From Actinomadura harenae (GTDB taxonomy: Bacteria; Actinomycetota; Actinomycetes; Streptosporangiales; Streptosporangiaceae): a stretch of DNA of 39,170 bases. Positions 23,783-31,878 of this stretch are shown one piece after another (the first letter of the stretch is position 1; each line of letters begins with the position of its first letter). A model generated the notes under the pieces. That model was not told the origin of the DNA. It searched no databases and saw only the letters and a list, made by a program, of their open reading frames with translations. The translations under genes and the position numbers were made by a program. Location: positions 1 through 39,170 of the forward strand of contig NZ_RFFG01000077.1 in NCBI RefSeq assembly GCF_003696215.1, given 5' to 3'.

Positions 23783-25090
23783 GTGAGCGGCTTTTCTCCG
23801 GAATTCCTGTGGGGCGTCTCCACCTCGGCGCTCCAGATCGAGGGCGCGTTCGACACCGACGGGCGCGGCCCGTCCGTGTGGGACGGCCACACCGCCAAGG
23901 ACGGCACCGACGCCCGCGTCGCGACCGGCCACTACGACCGGTACCGCGAGGACGTCGCGCTCCTCGCCGGCCTCGGCGTCGACGCCTACCGGTTCTCCCT
24001 CTCGTGGACGCGCGTCCAGCCGTCCGGCACGGGCGCGGTCAACCAACGCGGTCTCGACTTCTACGACCGCCTCGTCGACGAGCTGGCGGCACACGGCATC
24101 ACGCCCGTCCCGACCCTGTTCCACTGGGACACCCCGAGCACCCTCTCCTGGCAGGACCGCGACACCGCCGACCGCTTCGCCGAGTACGCCGCGATCGTCG
24201 CCGACCGCCTCGGCGACCGCGTCCCCCGCTGGATCACGATCAACGAACCCGCCGAGGTCACCCTCCTCGGCCACGCCATCGGCGAGCACGCGCCCGGCCT
24301 CAAACTCGTCTTCGACGCCCTGCCCGTCGCGCACCACCTGCTCCTCGGCCACGGCAAGGCCGTGCGCGCCCTGCGCGCGGCGGGCGCGGACCAGATCGGC
24401 GTCGCCATGTCCCACACCCCGGTCTGGACGGCCGGCGACACCGACGAGGACCGCTTCGCCGCCGACCTCTACGACGGCATCATGAACCACCTGTTCGCCG
24501 ACCCCGTCCTGACCGGCCGCTACCCCGAGGGCTTCGCCGAGGCCATGCCCGGCCCGGTCGACGACGACCTCGCCGTCATCGCGTCCCCGGTCGACTGGTA
24601 CGGGATCAACTACTACAACCCGTCCCTCGTCGGCGCCCCGAAGCCGGGCGAGGCGAGCTACGCGGGCATCGACCTGCCCCCCGACCTGCCGTTCGAACTG
24701 CACGACATCCCGGGCTACCCGCACACCGCGTTCGACTGGCCCGTCGTCCCGGACGGCCTCCGCGAACTCCTCGTCTCCCTCCGCGACCGCTACGGCGACC
24801 GCCTCCCGCCCGTCGTCATCACCGAGAACGGCTGCTCCTACGACGACCCGGTGGACGACACGCGCCGCATCGAGTACCTGGACGGCCACATCCGCGCCGT
24901 CGCGGCGGCGATGTCCGAAGGCGTGGACGTCCGCGGCTACTTCGTCTGGTCGCTGCTCGACAACTGGGAATGGGCCGAGGGCTTCCGCCAGCGCTTCGGC
25001 CTCGTCCACGTCGACTACGACACCCTGAAGCGCACCCCCAAGGCGTCCTACGCCTGGTACCGCGACCACATCCGGGCGGCCAAAGCCTGA
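23783..25090 (+). CDS. GH1 family beta-glucosidase
   Basis: A 435-residue glycoside hydrolase family 1 enzyme, cytoplasmic by lack of signal peptide. N-terminal signature FLWGVSTSALQIEGAF at 8-23; acid/base Glu155 in ITINEPAEV; nucleophile Glu348 in VITENGCSY; and the aglycone-site region SLLDNWEWAEGF near the C-terminus. The usual NEPW is NEPA here, a mild departure. Expected to release glucose from cellobiose or other beta-glucosides. GTG start. No sugar transporter lies next to it. Placed after the TetR gene, it may be read through from that promoter. Confidence 0.94.
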   Translation: MSGFSPEFLWGVSTSALQIEGAFDTDGRGPSVWDGHTAKDGTDARVATGHYDRYREDVALLAGLGVDAYRFSLSWTRVQPSGTGAVNQRGLDFYDRLVDELAAHGITPVPTLFHWDTPSTLSWQDRDTADRFAEYAAIVADRLGDRVPRWITINEPAEVTLLGHAIGEHAPGLKLVFDALPVAHHLLLGHGKAVRALRAAGADQIGVAMSHTPVWTAGDTDEDRFAADLYDGIMNHLFADPVLTGRYPEGFAEAMPGPVDDDLAVIASPVDWYGINYYNPSLVGAPKPGEASYAGIDLPPDLPFELHDIPGYPHTAFDWPVVPDGLRELLVSLRDRYGDRLPPVVITENGCSYDDPVDDTRRIEYLDGHIRAVAAAMSEGVDVRGYFVWSLLDNWEWAEGFRQRFGLVHVDYDTLKRTPKASYAWYRDHIRAAKA

Positions 25091-25160
25091 GGCGAACGCG
25101 GCCGCGCTACCGTCGTGACCACGGCGAGCACCCCGAACGCGAGCAGAACGAGACGACCCG

Positions 25161-26453
25161 ATGGACGCCCCCGAACCACCGCGCGCAGGCCCGTCCCTGC
25201 GCGCCCTCGTCCAGGACGACGGGCCTTTGTCGCCCGACTCCGTCCGAACCCTGGCCGTCGACCTGGCGCGGTCGCTCTCGTCCCTCCACCTCTCGGGCAC
25301 GACCCACGGCGCCCTGAGCCCGGACACCGTCGTCCTCACCCCTGACGGCCCGGCCTTGGCGGACGCCACCGAACCCGCGCCCGCCTACGCGTCCCCCGAA
25401 CAGACCCGCGCCCACGACCTCACCCCACCAGCGGACATCTTCGCCCTGGGCGCCGTCCTCACCTACGCCGCCACCGGCCACCCGCCCTTCGGTGAAGGCT
25501 CCGCCGAACTGCTCGCCTACCGAATCGCCTACCACGCCCCCGACCTGGACGGCATTCCGGACAACCTGCGCGCCCTCATCACGTCCTGCCTGGCCAAGTC
25601 CCCTGCAGACCGTCCAACCGCCACCGACGTAACCCTCCACACCTTCACCCCCGGCCAACGCACGACCACCGCCCAGCGCACCGACTCGCGTCCGGCCGCA
25701 GCGCCTGCACACTCGAACGCGCCGGAAGCCGCCTCGCCGGGTGCCGTCACGGACCCTCGCGCCGTGCTGCTCGCCCAAACGGCCGGATCCATGCGAGCCG
25801 TCCTGACGAACAGCGCCACGATGCTCGCCGCACTCCGCGACCGCCAGGCCGCCCGAACAACGCCGCCTACGGCCCGCCCCCAAACCCCAACACGATGGCC
25901 CGCGGCCGAGCCCACACACCCCGACGAGTACCGCTGCGTCCCGTCCGAGTACCGAAACCACCCGTACTCGATGACGATCACCACCAGCACCGCAGGCAAG
26001 CAGCTCCTCTACCTCCTCCTCGGCCTCCTGATCGCACTCGTCCTGTGCTTCACCACCCCGCTAGGCCGAACGCCGGTGGCCTACGTCGCGCTCATCCCGA
26101 TCGGCCTCCTGGTCGGCTGGAGACTGGCCCCCAAGCGGGACGTCCTCACCGTGGGACCCGAGGGCCTGCACGTCCGCCAGCGAGGCAGAACCTCCACCCG
26201 CCGCAAGCCGACGACGTTCCAGATCGACTGGGACGACCTGAAGACCCTCCGCGTCATCCCCGACAAGGACGCCGTCCGCCTGGTGGTCACCGTCACCAGC
26301 CCAGGCCGGCCCAACTGGTTCCGCGACAACAACATCCGCCGCTTCGCCGACGGCTACGAGCTCTACAGGTCCCCGACCGCGAACCGCCAAGACACCACCG
26401 CCCAAGCCACCCGCCTCCGCCAGGCCCTGACCCCTTTCACCGAGAGCTACTGA
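25161..26453 (+). CDS. pseudokinase fused to a two-span membrane domain
   Basis: A 430-residue protein whose first 165 residues match the C-lobe of a Ser/Thr protein kinase, but without an N-lobe: no Gly loop and no ATP-binding lysine. The catalytic loop is HGALSPDT (49-56) in place of HRDLKPxN, and ALADAT replaces DFG. The fold is still recognisable from SPEQTRAHDLTPPADIFALG, the GHPPF segment and Arg151 in PADRPT. A low-complexity linker (about 165-270) leads to two spans (281-299, 305-321) and a C-terminal cytoplasmic domain (about 325-430), which looks PH-like/bPH. It cannot phosphorylate; it may be a scaffold or sensor. A relic of a similar C-terminus lies at 27,127-27,156. Confidence 0.8.
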   Translation: MDAPEPPRAGPSLRALVQDDGPLSPDSVRTLAVDLARSLSSLHLSGTTHGALSPDTVVLTPDGPALADATEPAPAYASPEQTRAHDLTPPADIFALGAVLTYAATGHPPFGEGSAELLAYRIAYHAPDLDGIPDNLRALITSCLAKSPADRPTATDVTLHTFTPGQRTTTAQRTDSRPAAAPAHSNAPEAASPGAVTDPRAVLLAQTAGSMRAVLTNSATMLAALRDRQAARTTPPTARPQTPTRWPAAEPTHPDEYRCVPSEYRNHPYSMTITTSTAGKQLLYLLLGLLIALVLCFTTPLGRTPVAYVALIPIGLLVGWRLAPKRDVLTVGPEGLHVRQRGRTSTRRKPTTFQIDWDDLKTLRVIPDKDAVRLVVTVTSPGRPNWFRDNNIRRFADGYELYRSPTANRQDTTAQATRLRQALTPFTESY

Positions 26454-26558
26454 CCAGCCGCGCGGACCACCATGGCGGCCATCGCCACCCGATCGCATCG
26501 TCTGCCGCTCCAGTTCGAACAAGATCGAAAAGTCCTGGTCTGTCGGTAGGTTTCTGCC

Positions 26559-27074
26559 ATGACTGCTGTTGTGCTGAGCAAGGACGAGGCCGACGACCTG
26601 GCCACCTCGCTGTGCGGGATCGTCAGCGACTACCCCATGGACGACCCCACGGTGGTCCTCCAGGGCTGCGCCGACCGGCTCGCCGCCGACCCCGGCGGAC
26701 CCGGCCGGGCGGGGCTCGTCGTGATCCTGACCGCCACGACCCCGTACGCCACGTCGGGTCGGATCGAGGCGCCCGAACTCCTCGTGGACATGGCCGCCGC
26801 GCTGCGTGCCGCCCGGGAGACGCTCGACGCCGACGCGTGCGACGGCGGCCACCCACACGCCGACAGCGCTGCCTGGGACGCCGCGGAGGCCGTGACCGTG
26901 GGCGCCCATCTGCTCACCGAGGAGGGGAAGACCTCCCTCGACCCTGACGAGTACGACGAAGAGTTCGACCTTCCTTTGGAAGCGTGGATCTGCCCGAAGG
27001 CGCTCTCCGCGATCGCCGCCGAGGGCGTGGCGACCTTGGAAGAGGGCTTGCAGAGGATGACGCACTCGCTCTGA
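26559..27074 (+). CDS. hypothetical acidic protein
   Basis: A 171-residue acidic protein with no family I recognise. It is helical and soluble: DEADDLATSLCGIVSDYP, ELLVDMAAALRAARETLDAD and an acidic stretch DPDEYDEEFDLPLEAW before the C-terminus. ATG start without a strong ribosome site (GTAGG lies about ten bases upstream). Codon use fits the host. It lies between the pseudokinase and the relic of that gene's tail, so the duplication that left the relic may have spanned this gene. Confidence 0.7.
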   Translation: MTAVVLSKDEADDLATSLCGIVSDYPMDDPTVVLQGCADRLAADPGGPGRAGLVVILTATTPYATSGRIEAPELLVDMAAALRAARETLDADACDGGHPHADSAAWDAAEAVTVGAHLLTEEGKTSLDPDEYDEEFDLPLEAWICPKALSAIAAEGVATLEEGLQRMTHSL

Positions 27075-27415
27075 GCGTATGGCTGCCGGGTTGTCGCTCA
27101 CTGGATCTCCACTCGCGGCAACCCGCAGATCGAACCCCTTCACCGAAACCTACTGACCAACCTCGGCCACCCCGCCCGGCCCGCAGGTTTGCCCGCAGCG
27201 CGGCGGCACATTCAACACGCCACGGATTTCCCGGACGGCGGTTCGCGGACATGTCGTGAACCGCTCCGCGAGTGACCGAATCACGGACCCGGTTGGTGAC
27301 TTCAGGGCGACGTCGAAGTCAGCACTTCCTGTCTGGCCAATGACAACGATATTTACAGGCCAAGACAGATCGCCGAAAATCGCGTTCTCCATGAGGTTGC
27401 GACAGGGGAGCGGCG
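27075..27415. other. 341-bp gap with a relic of the pseudokinase 3' end and a hairpin
   Basis: At about 27,127-27,156 the + strand reads RRSNPFTETY and stop, followed by CTGACCAACC-like sequence. This closely matches the end of the pseudokinase gene (RQALTPFTESY, stop, then GACCAGCCGCG) at 26,421-26,461. Further on, CTGTCTGGCC (27329-27338) and GGCCAAGACAG (27358-27368) form an inverted repeat upstream of the next gene. No complete gene is seen. Confidence 0.6.
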
Positions 27416-28303
27416 ATGCCCGGGAGGCCGAAGCACAACGAGAGGTGCGAGAACGCGGAGCGTCCCAAGTGCAGGTGCACGGGATGCGGCGGGTCGCGGC
27501 ATGGCTGGCAGGGAGCGATCAACATCGCGTCCGACGCGTCCGGCGAACGCCTGGCCAAGCTCGTCGACGCGACCGACAAAGGGTGGTGCGCGGCCCTGCG
27601 GCCCCGCAACAAACGGACCTTCCCGAACGGCGAGCCCCGTCCGCCGATCAGAAGCGAGCAGCAAGCCGCGATCGAGAGCGCCCGCGCGGACGTGGTGGCC
27701 TGGCTGCACAGATCCCCGGACCGCCTGGCGGAACTGAAGAAAGCGGGCGAGCCCTTCGACTGGGAGCGAAACGACGACGTCCGAGAGTTCGTCGAGACCC
27801 ATGTGGTTCCGGCGCTCGAGCACAAGTTCGGGCCGGAGCGTGTGAAGCAGTTCCAGGCACATGCCGTCGCGACGCACTTCTGGTGTGAACTGCTCGCCCA
27901 GATCGCCCGCGTCCTCTCCGAACTCAAGGAGAACTACGAGAAGGCAAAGGAGGAGGTGAAGACCGCCCTCACGTCTGGAGTCATGAACACCCTGCCGACG
28001 TGGGAACTGCTCCAGCCCTACGAGGACATGATCAAGGCTTCGGTGGACGTGGTCTGGAGGTCCGTGGAGCAGGCCCCGCGAGCGGTGGGACTGCCCGGCC
28101 CCGAAGACCTCTTCGAACTGATCTGGCCGATCCGCGTCCTCGCGCTCCTCATGTGCAAGGACCCGTCCGAGCATCCCGCCGTCCGCGAACACTGCCTGAA
28201 CCCGGTCATGCGCTGGGGCGAGGTGAGGATGCGCGAGGAGGTCAAAGCACGCCTGCGCTGGTCTTTCCCGGAGGAGTGGCTACCACCCACGAACACCCCC
28301 TGA
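27416..28303 (+). CDS. hypothetical protein with N-terminal Cys cluster
   Basis: A 295-residue protein of unknown function. The first 31 residues carry C11, C19, C21, C24 and H29 (KCRCTGCGGSRHGWQ), a likely zinc site. The rest is helical, with a charged central region (DDVREFVETHVVPALEHKFG, LSELKENYEKAKEEVKTALT) and conserved-looking Trp residues. Start ATG follows AGGGGAG. I recall similar Cys-cluster proteins in actinomycete accessory regions but know no function. An inverted repeat 50-90 bases upstream may be its operator. It could be a DNA- or RNA-binding accessory protein (guess). Confidence 0.75.
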   Translation: MPGRPKHNERCENAERPKCRCTGCGGSRHGWQGAINIASDASGERLAKLVDATDKGWCAALRPRNKRTFPNGEPRPPIRSEQQAAIESARADVVAWLHRSPDRLAELKKAGEPFDWERNDDVREFVETHVVPALEHKFGPERVKQFQAHAVATHFWCELLAQIARVLSELKENYEKAKEEVKTALTSGVMNTLPTWELLQPYEDMIKASVDVVWRSVEQAPRAVGLPGPEDLFELIWPIRVLALLMCKDPSEHPAVREHCLNPVMRWGEVRMREEVKARLRWSFPEEWLPPTNTP

Positions 28304-28369
28304 CCACGCCGACCGACCTGCCACCTGGATGCGGAAGCAGGCCGGTCACATGCCTCGCGACGACTTCGC

Positions 28370-29086
28370 TCAGGGAGGCTCGGGCGTGGTGAGGCTCTTG
28401 GTGATCGCCTCGAGGGCGTCCTGAAGATCGGGCAGCGGATGGCAGCCCTTCGTCCCGTTGGTGTTGCGCCAGCTCAGCTCGGTACGCGTGATCTCGACGC
28501 GCAGCTCGTCCACGAGCAGGACGGACCGCCCGCCGATGTCACCGGCATGCGAGGCGAACAGCCCCCGCCTGCACAGTTCGAGCACCATCCAGCGGGTCAC
28601 GCGCGCCGGAGTGAGCACGGGGACGGAAACCGCGTACCCCTCGGGAAGCGGAAACGCGCACCACACGGCTTTCCCGCGAGCCGGAACCAGCCGCAGCCGC
28701 GACCGGCTGAGCCGGGCCCCGCACGTCTCAGCCAGCGCCGCAACGATGGCCAGCCCCTTCCCATGAACGTCGAGCAGGTCCCCGTGCACCGCATGAGGAA
28801 GCGGCCCAGGCCCGGTGTCGAACACCGTGAGGACGAGCGAGGGCGCATGCCGAGTCCGCAGCCAGACCCACAGCTCCGCATCCGTGCCATCCCCATAAAG
28901 CAGGGCATTCGTCGCGAGCTCCGACACCGCCACCACGGCGTCATCGATCAGGCCGTCCGGCAGACCAAGCTCACCCATCAGGACCGACACGGTCGACCGC
29001 GCGACCGAGGCACACGACCGGTCAGGCGGCAGCACGAGCACCTTCGCCTGGCCGGCCTGGAGGACGGGCCGGTCCTCGCTCAGCAC
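28370..29086 (-). CDS. ATP-binding anti-sigma-like protein (HATPase_c, RsbW type)
   Basis: About 238 residues from the GTG at 29086. A GHKL ATPase domain (about 20-145) shows the N box ELATNALLYGDG (Glu56, Asn60), the G1 box DTGPGPLP (Asp90) and GKGLAIV, as in the single-domain RsbW-like proteins abundant in actinomycetes. They act as anti-sigma kinases or partners of small regulators. The C-terminal 90 residues are an extra region. The start is supported by overlap with the upstream gene (GTGCTGA), implying translational coupling. A longer reading from TTG 29221 is possible but overlaps that gene. Such genes often sit next to XRE/DUF397 loci, as here. Confidence 0.82.
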   Translation of the reverse strand: MLSEDRPVLQAGQAKVLVLPPDRSCASVARSTVSVLMGELGLPDGLIDDAVVAVSELATNALLYGDGTDAELWVWLRTRHAPSLVLTVFDTGPGPLPHAVHGDLLDVHGKGLAIVAALAETCGARLSRSRLRLVPARGKAVWCAFPLPEGYAVSVPVLTPARVTRWMVLELCRRGLFASHAGDIGGRSVLLVDELRVEITRTELSWRNTNGTKGCHPLPDLQDALEAITKSLTTPEPP

Positions 29087-29478
29087 GAGGCGTCCCACAC
29101 GTCCACCCGCCTCCCACGACCAGCGAACGCCGACGACTGCCCGACCCCCCGACGAAGAAACCCCGACCTCCCCGACACAGGTCCGACGACGCGACTGCGG
29201 AAGTGAACCTCCAGCAGCCAAACGAGCTCGTCCTCATCCAGCGCCTCGACCAACTGCCGATCCGCCGACAGGAACCAGTAGCTCCCGGTGAAGCGGCCGT
29301 ACCAGCAGACCACCCGCGGATGCCGAACCCGCACGACGGCGAGAACGACCTCCGGATCCACCCCACGCCCCTCCCACGAGGCGCGCCCCCCAGGTTCTGC
29401 CGTGAACCTGACACGAACCGGCGGACGAGCGGCAACGGCGATCGACGCCGATGCCAAGCTTGCAGAAATCTCTCCCAT
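29080..29478 (-). CDS. small hypothetical protein coupled to the ATP-binding protein
   Basis: A 132-residue protein starting at ATG 29478. It has RVRFTAEPGGRASWEGRGVD, then VRVRHPRVVCWYGRFTGSYWFLSADRQLVEALDEDELVW, a mixed alpha/beta pattern rich in Trp and Arg. The stop overlaps the GTG start of the ATP-binding gene by seven bases, so the two are made together and may interact. No named family recognised. The basic C-terminal region may partly be an extension. Confidence 0.6.
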   Translation of the reverse strand: MGEISASLASASIAVAARPPVRVRFTAEPGGRASWEGRGVDPEVVLAVVRVRHPRVVCWYGRFTGSYWFLSADRQLVEALDEDELVWLLEVHFRSRVVGPVSGRSGFLRRGVGQSSAFAGRGRRVDVWDASC

Positions 29479-29741
29479 GACGGACCTCCGGTGTCCGAAG
29501 GGCCCCGGCCACGTGCTTGTCTCACCACGTCCGGGACCCGCATGTGGGCATGCAGGACGAAACCTCCGGCGGACATGCCGCCAGCGGTTCAGCTGTGATG
29601 AGTCGCTACGCGGCGTAGACCTGCCGCAGCGCACGTGGCCGTCCCCGCCATCGGGGGCGCGCCTGCTTCCCTTCGGACCTTCGGTTCACCGCCGTCATCG
29701 ATGCGTCTACCATGACGGCACACCTCCTTCGCGAGGTTGGA

Positions 29742-29788
29742 GCCGCGCGGCCAGGACGGTTTCCAGGCCTATGACCTGGCCGCGCGGC
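29742..29788. repeat. perfect 14-bp inverted repeat
   Basis: GCCGCGCGGCCAGG at 29742-29755 pairs exactly with 29775-29788 around a 19-base loop, itself part-palindromic (CCAGGCCTATGACCTGG). It could be an RNA hairpin or protein site upstream of the XRE gene. Confidence 0.65.
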
Positions 29789-29888
29789 GGCCTCAAAGTT
29801 GCAGGACAGGTGAAGCTCCGAGGGCCATGATGCGCTTGATCACGGCCTCCCGCAACGCACTGAGCATGATTGCCTTTACTAATTGTGC

Positions 29889-29931
29889 GATCTCATGCAC
29901 GGAACGCACACGGGAGTGCAAGCATGAGGTC
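29889..29931. promoter_or_regulatory. inverted repeat at the XRE gene start
   Basis: GATCTCATGC (29889-29898) and GCATGAGGTC (29922-29931) form an inverted repeat with one mismatch; the right arm ends at the base before the ATG and contains the ribosome site (GAGG). A candidate autoregulatory site. Confidence 0.45.
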
Positions 29932-30777
29932 ATGCCCCAAGTGCGACACAGCCTCACCGTCCGTGGCCGTCGACTCGCCCGTGAGCTGCGCGCGACCCGC
30001 GAGCACGCGGACCTCACGCTCGAACAGGCGTCAGCGGCCCTCGGCTGGAACCGCTTCAAGCTCGGCCGGATCGAAGCAGGCAAGACCCGGGTCTCGTCCC
30101 CGGACGTCACCCGCATCCTGGACGTGTACGGCGTCGACCCGTCGGTGAACGCGACCCTCGTCCAACTCGCCCGCGACGCCAGCCGCCGAGGCTGGTGGAA
30201 CAGCTACTCGGGGATCTACTCCGGCGGGTACGTGGGTCTGGAGGATGAGGCATCCGAGATCCGCACGTACCACGTCCAGCTGATTCCCGGCCTGCTGCAG
30301 ACGGAGGACTACGCGCGAGCCGTCATCTCTGCCGGAGTTCCGGACGACCAGGATGAGGTCAACAAGCGCCTGCACGCACGGATGGCTCGAAAGACGCTCC
30401 TCAGTAGACCGGACGCGCCTGTCCTCAACGCCGTCTTGGCGGAGTCTGCCCTTCGGCAGAGAGTCGGAGGAGCCGCCGTCATGCGAGACCAACTCACCGC
30501 GCTCATCAAGGCGGCGGGACGCTCGAACGTTGCGGTGCGAGTTCTTCCCTACCGTGCCGGGGCGCGTGCCGGCATCGAGGGGTCCTTCGTTGTCCTCAGC
30601 TTTGAGGATGACCTCGACCCCGACATCGGATACTCGGAGGGCATCTACGGCAACGTGTTCATCGAAGGGGTCGAACAGGTGTCCCACTGTAGGGTGGAGT
30701 TCGATCGCATTTGGGAGGCGGCGCTCAGCGAGGAAGCTTCCGAGCGCTTCATCACCGACATCGCCTCCAAGTTCTAG
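29932..30777 (+). CDS. XRE-family regulator with DUF5753 domain
   Basis: A 281-residue protein. The N-terminal XRE helix-turn-helix (about 10-65) reads RRLARELRATREHADLTLEQ, then LGWNRFKLGRIEAGKTRVSS. The DUF5753 domain (about 95-275) includes YHVQLIPGLLQTEDYARAVI and IYGNVFIEGVEQVSHCRVEFDRI. These proteins (BldB/WhiJ-like systems) occur by the dozen in actinomycetes, paired with small DUF397 proteins that bind and modulate them. Here two DUF397 genes follow directly. The ATG at 29932 has GAGG six bases upstream. It likely controls its own locus. Confidence 0.93.
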   Translation: MPQVRHSLTVRGRRLARELRATREHADLTLEQASAALGWNRFKLGRIEAGKTRVSSPDVTRILDVYGVDPSVNATLVQLARDASRRGWWNSYSGIYSGGYVGLEDEASEIRTYHVQLIPGLLQTEDYARAVISAGVPDDQDEVNKRLHARMARKTLLSRPDAPVLNAVLAESALRQRVGGAAVMRDQLTALIKAAGRSNVAVRVLPYRAGARAGIEGSFVVLSFEDDLDPDIGYSEGIYGNVFIEGVEQVSHCRVEFDRIWEAALSEEASERFITDIASKF

Positions 30778-30788
30778 GGAGCTTGCAT

Positions 30789-30995
30789 ATGCGTGACGGT
30801 CGCTTCCGGGAGTCCTCTGCCCTCGTTTGGCGAAAGAGCTCTCACAGCACAGCCCAGGGTGAGGAATGTGTCGAGGTCACGTCGCTGTCTCAGGACACGA
30901 TCGGCGTCCGTGACAGCAAGGACCCCGAAGGCCCTCGCCTCACTCTGACCCCCGCAGCCTGGCGTGCCCTCGCACACCGGACGAAGACCCTCTGA
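30789..30995 (+). CDS. DUF397 protein, copy 1
   Basis: A 68-residue DUF397 protein: VWRKSSHSTAQGEECVEVTS, then GVRDSKDPEGPRLTLTPAAW. It starts 11 bases after the XRE stop, with GGGAGC upstream, so it belongs to the same operon. DUF397 proteins are small partners of XRE/DUF5753 regulators in the WhiJ type of system, sometimes acting antitoxin-like. It is about 70 percent identical by eye to copy 2. Confidence 0.92.
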   Translation: MRDGRFRESSALVWRKSSHSTAQGEECVEVTSLSQDTIGVRDSKDPEGPRLTLTPAAWRALAHRTKTL

Positions 30996-31067
30996 GCCCC
31001 AACCTGCCCAGCTTGACAGGCCTCCTCATCCGCAAGGCCTGCGAGTAACAGGGAAGGAACTTTCCGC

Positions 31068-31274
31068 ATGCGTGCCAACGGCCTCCCACGGCGAGCAGCC
31101 ATTGTCTGGCTGAAGAGCTCGCATAGCACCGCTCATGGTGAGGACTGCGTCGAAGTTGCAGCCCTGCCTCACCGGGTGGTCGGCCTCCGTGACAGCAAAG
31201 ATCCGGAAGGCCGTCGCCTCACTCTGACCCCCGCAGCCTGGCGTGCCCTTGCATACAGGACGAAAGCCATCTGA
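31068..31274 (+). CDS. DUF397 protein, copy 2
   Basis: A 68-residue tandem paralogue of the previous gene: IVWLKSSHSTAHGEDCVEVA, then GLRDSKDPEGRRLTLTPAAW. GGGAAGGAA lies upstream of the ATG. The lysine after W is preceded by Leu rather than Arg (WLKSS versus WRKSS). Two copies allow one XRE regulator to have two partners, or one copy to serve a distant regulator. Confidence 0.92.
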   Translation: MRANGLPRRAAIVWLKSSHSTAHGEDCVEVAALPHRVVGLRDSKDPEGRRLTLTPAAWRALAYRTKAI

Positions 31275-31878
31275 CCAGGACCGCCCAGGGGGAAGTGTCG
31301 ACAGGCATCTGCTAGCAGCAGTAATGCAGCGGAACTGTCTGTCACCAAGGCTAGGTCGAAGGCTTCCTTGCCACCTCCACACCCTGGACGGCATCCCGCG
31401 CACTGCTCGGGGCCACTTCGGCTGGAACTACACCTGGCCCGACGGCCGATGGTGCACGTCTTGTCCTTGCCCAGGTTCAGTCGCTCGTGCGTGCTTCCGC
31501 TTGGCGGTGGGCGCGGTGTGAGAGCGGCACGCGGAGGGCCGAAATTGCCAATTTGGACCAACCACCGCTCGTGACTCCCGCCTGTCGGGTGCGACCACAG
31601 GCCACCGCTACCCGCCTGAGATCCATCGCCATCGCCATCGCCCTGCACATCTGCGCAGCACCCTCGGTGTGACCAGCACGGACAAGACCTACCTTGACTC
31701 TGAAGCGATACGAGGAGGGTGGGTATGTCCGATGAGGCCGTGCGAGGTGGGGGCATCGGCCGCAACAAGAGACCTTGCTGCAAACAGGAAGAGGCTTGAC
31801 CCGATTTACAGGGTTACGGCATGATCGCTCGCTGAGTCCCCGCATCCCCTCGTCCGCTCCGCTCCCCCGGAGGAGTCG
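31275..31878. other. 604-bp gap between DUF397 and the T7SS-like operon
   Basis: No gene that I trust. A short open frame near 31,390-31,480 reads GHFGWNYTWPDGRWCTSCP, with unusual Trp/Cys content and possibly a decayed gene. There is a perfect AT-rich palindrome AAATTGCCAATTT at 31542-31554, and a promoter near the right end. GC content falls here compared with the left part of the window. Confidence 0.5.
31796..31825 (+). promoter_or_regulatory. predicted promoter of the T7SS-like + strand operon
   Basis: TTGACC (31796-31801) and CATGAT (31820-31825) are 18 bases apart, giving a leader of about 45 bases that contains GGAGGAG just before the ATG at 31879. Confidence 0.5.

Larger units (their letters stand above)
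29479..29931. other. 453-bp intergenic region with two hairpins and the XRE promoter
   Basis: No convincing gene. GCCGTCAT (29691-29698) pairs with ATGACGGC (29712-29719); then a perfect 14-bp inverted repeat joins 29742-29755 and 29775-29788. An AT-richer stretch from about 29,868 precedes the XRE gene and holds a further inverted repeat at 29889-29931. Confidence 0.55.

Noticed and set aside
21280..25369. long open frames opposite the monooxygenase and the beta-glucosidase
   Set aside because: Composition is typical of antisense frames in GC-rich DNA, and the genes on the other strand have all catalytic motifs.
31243..31521. short + frame with GHFGWNYTWPDGRWCTSCP
   Set aside because: Unusual residues but no start signal, no family and partial overlap with the DUF397 gene; kept only as a possible relic.
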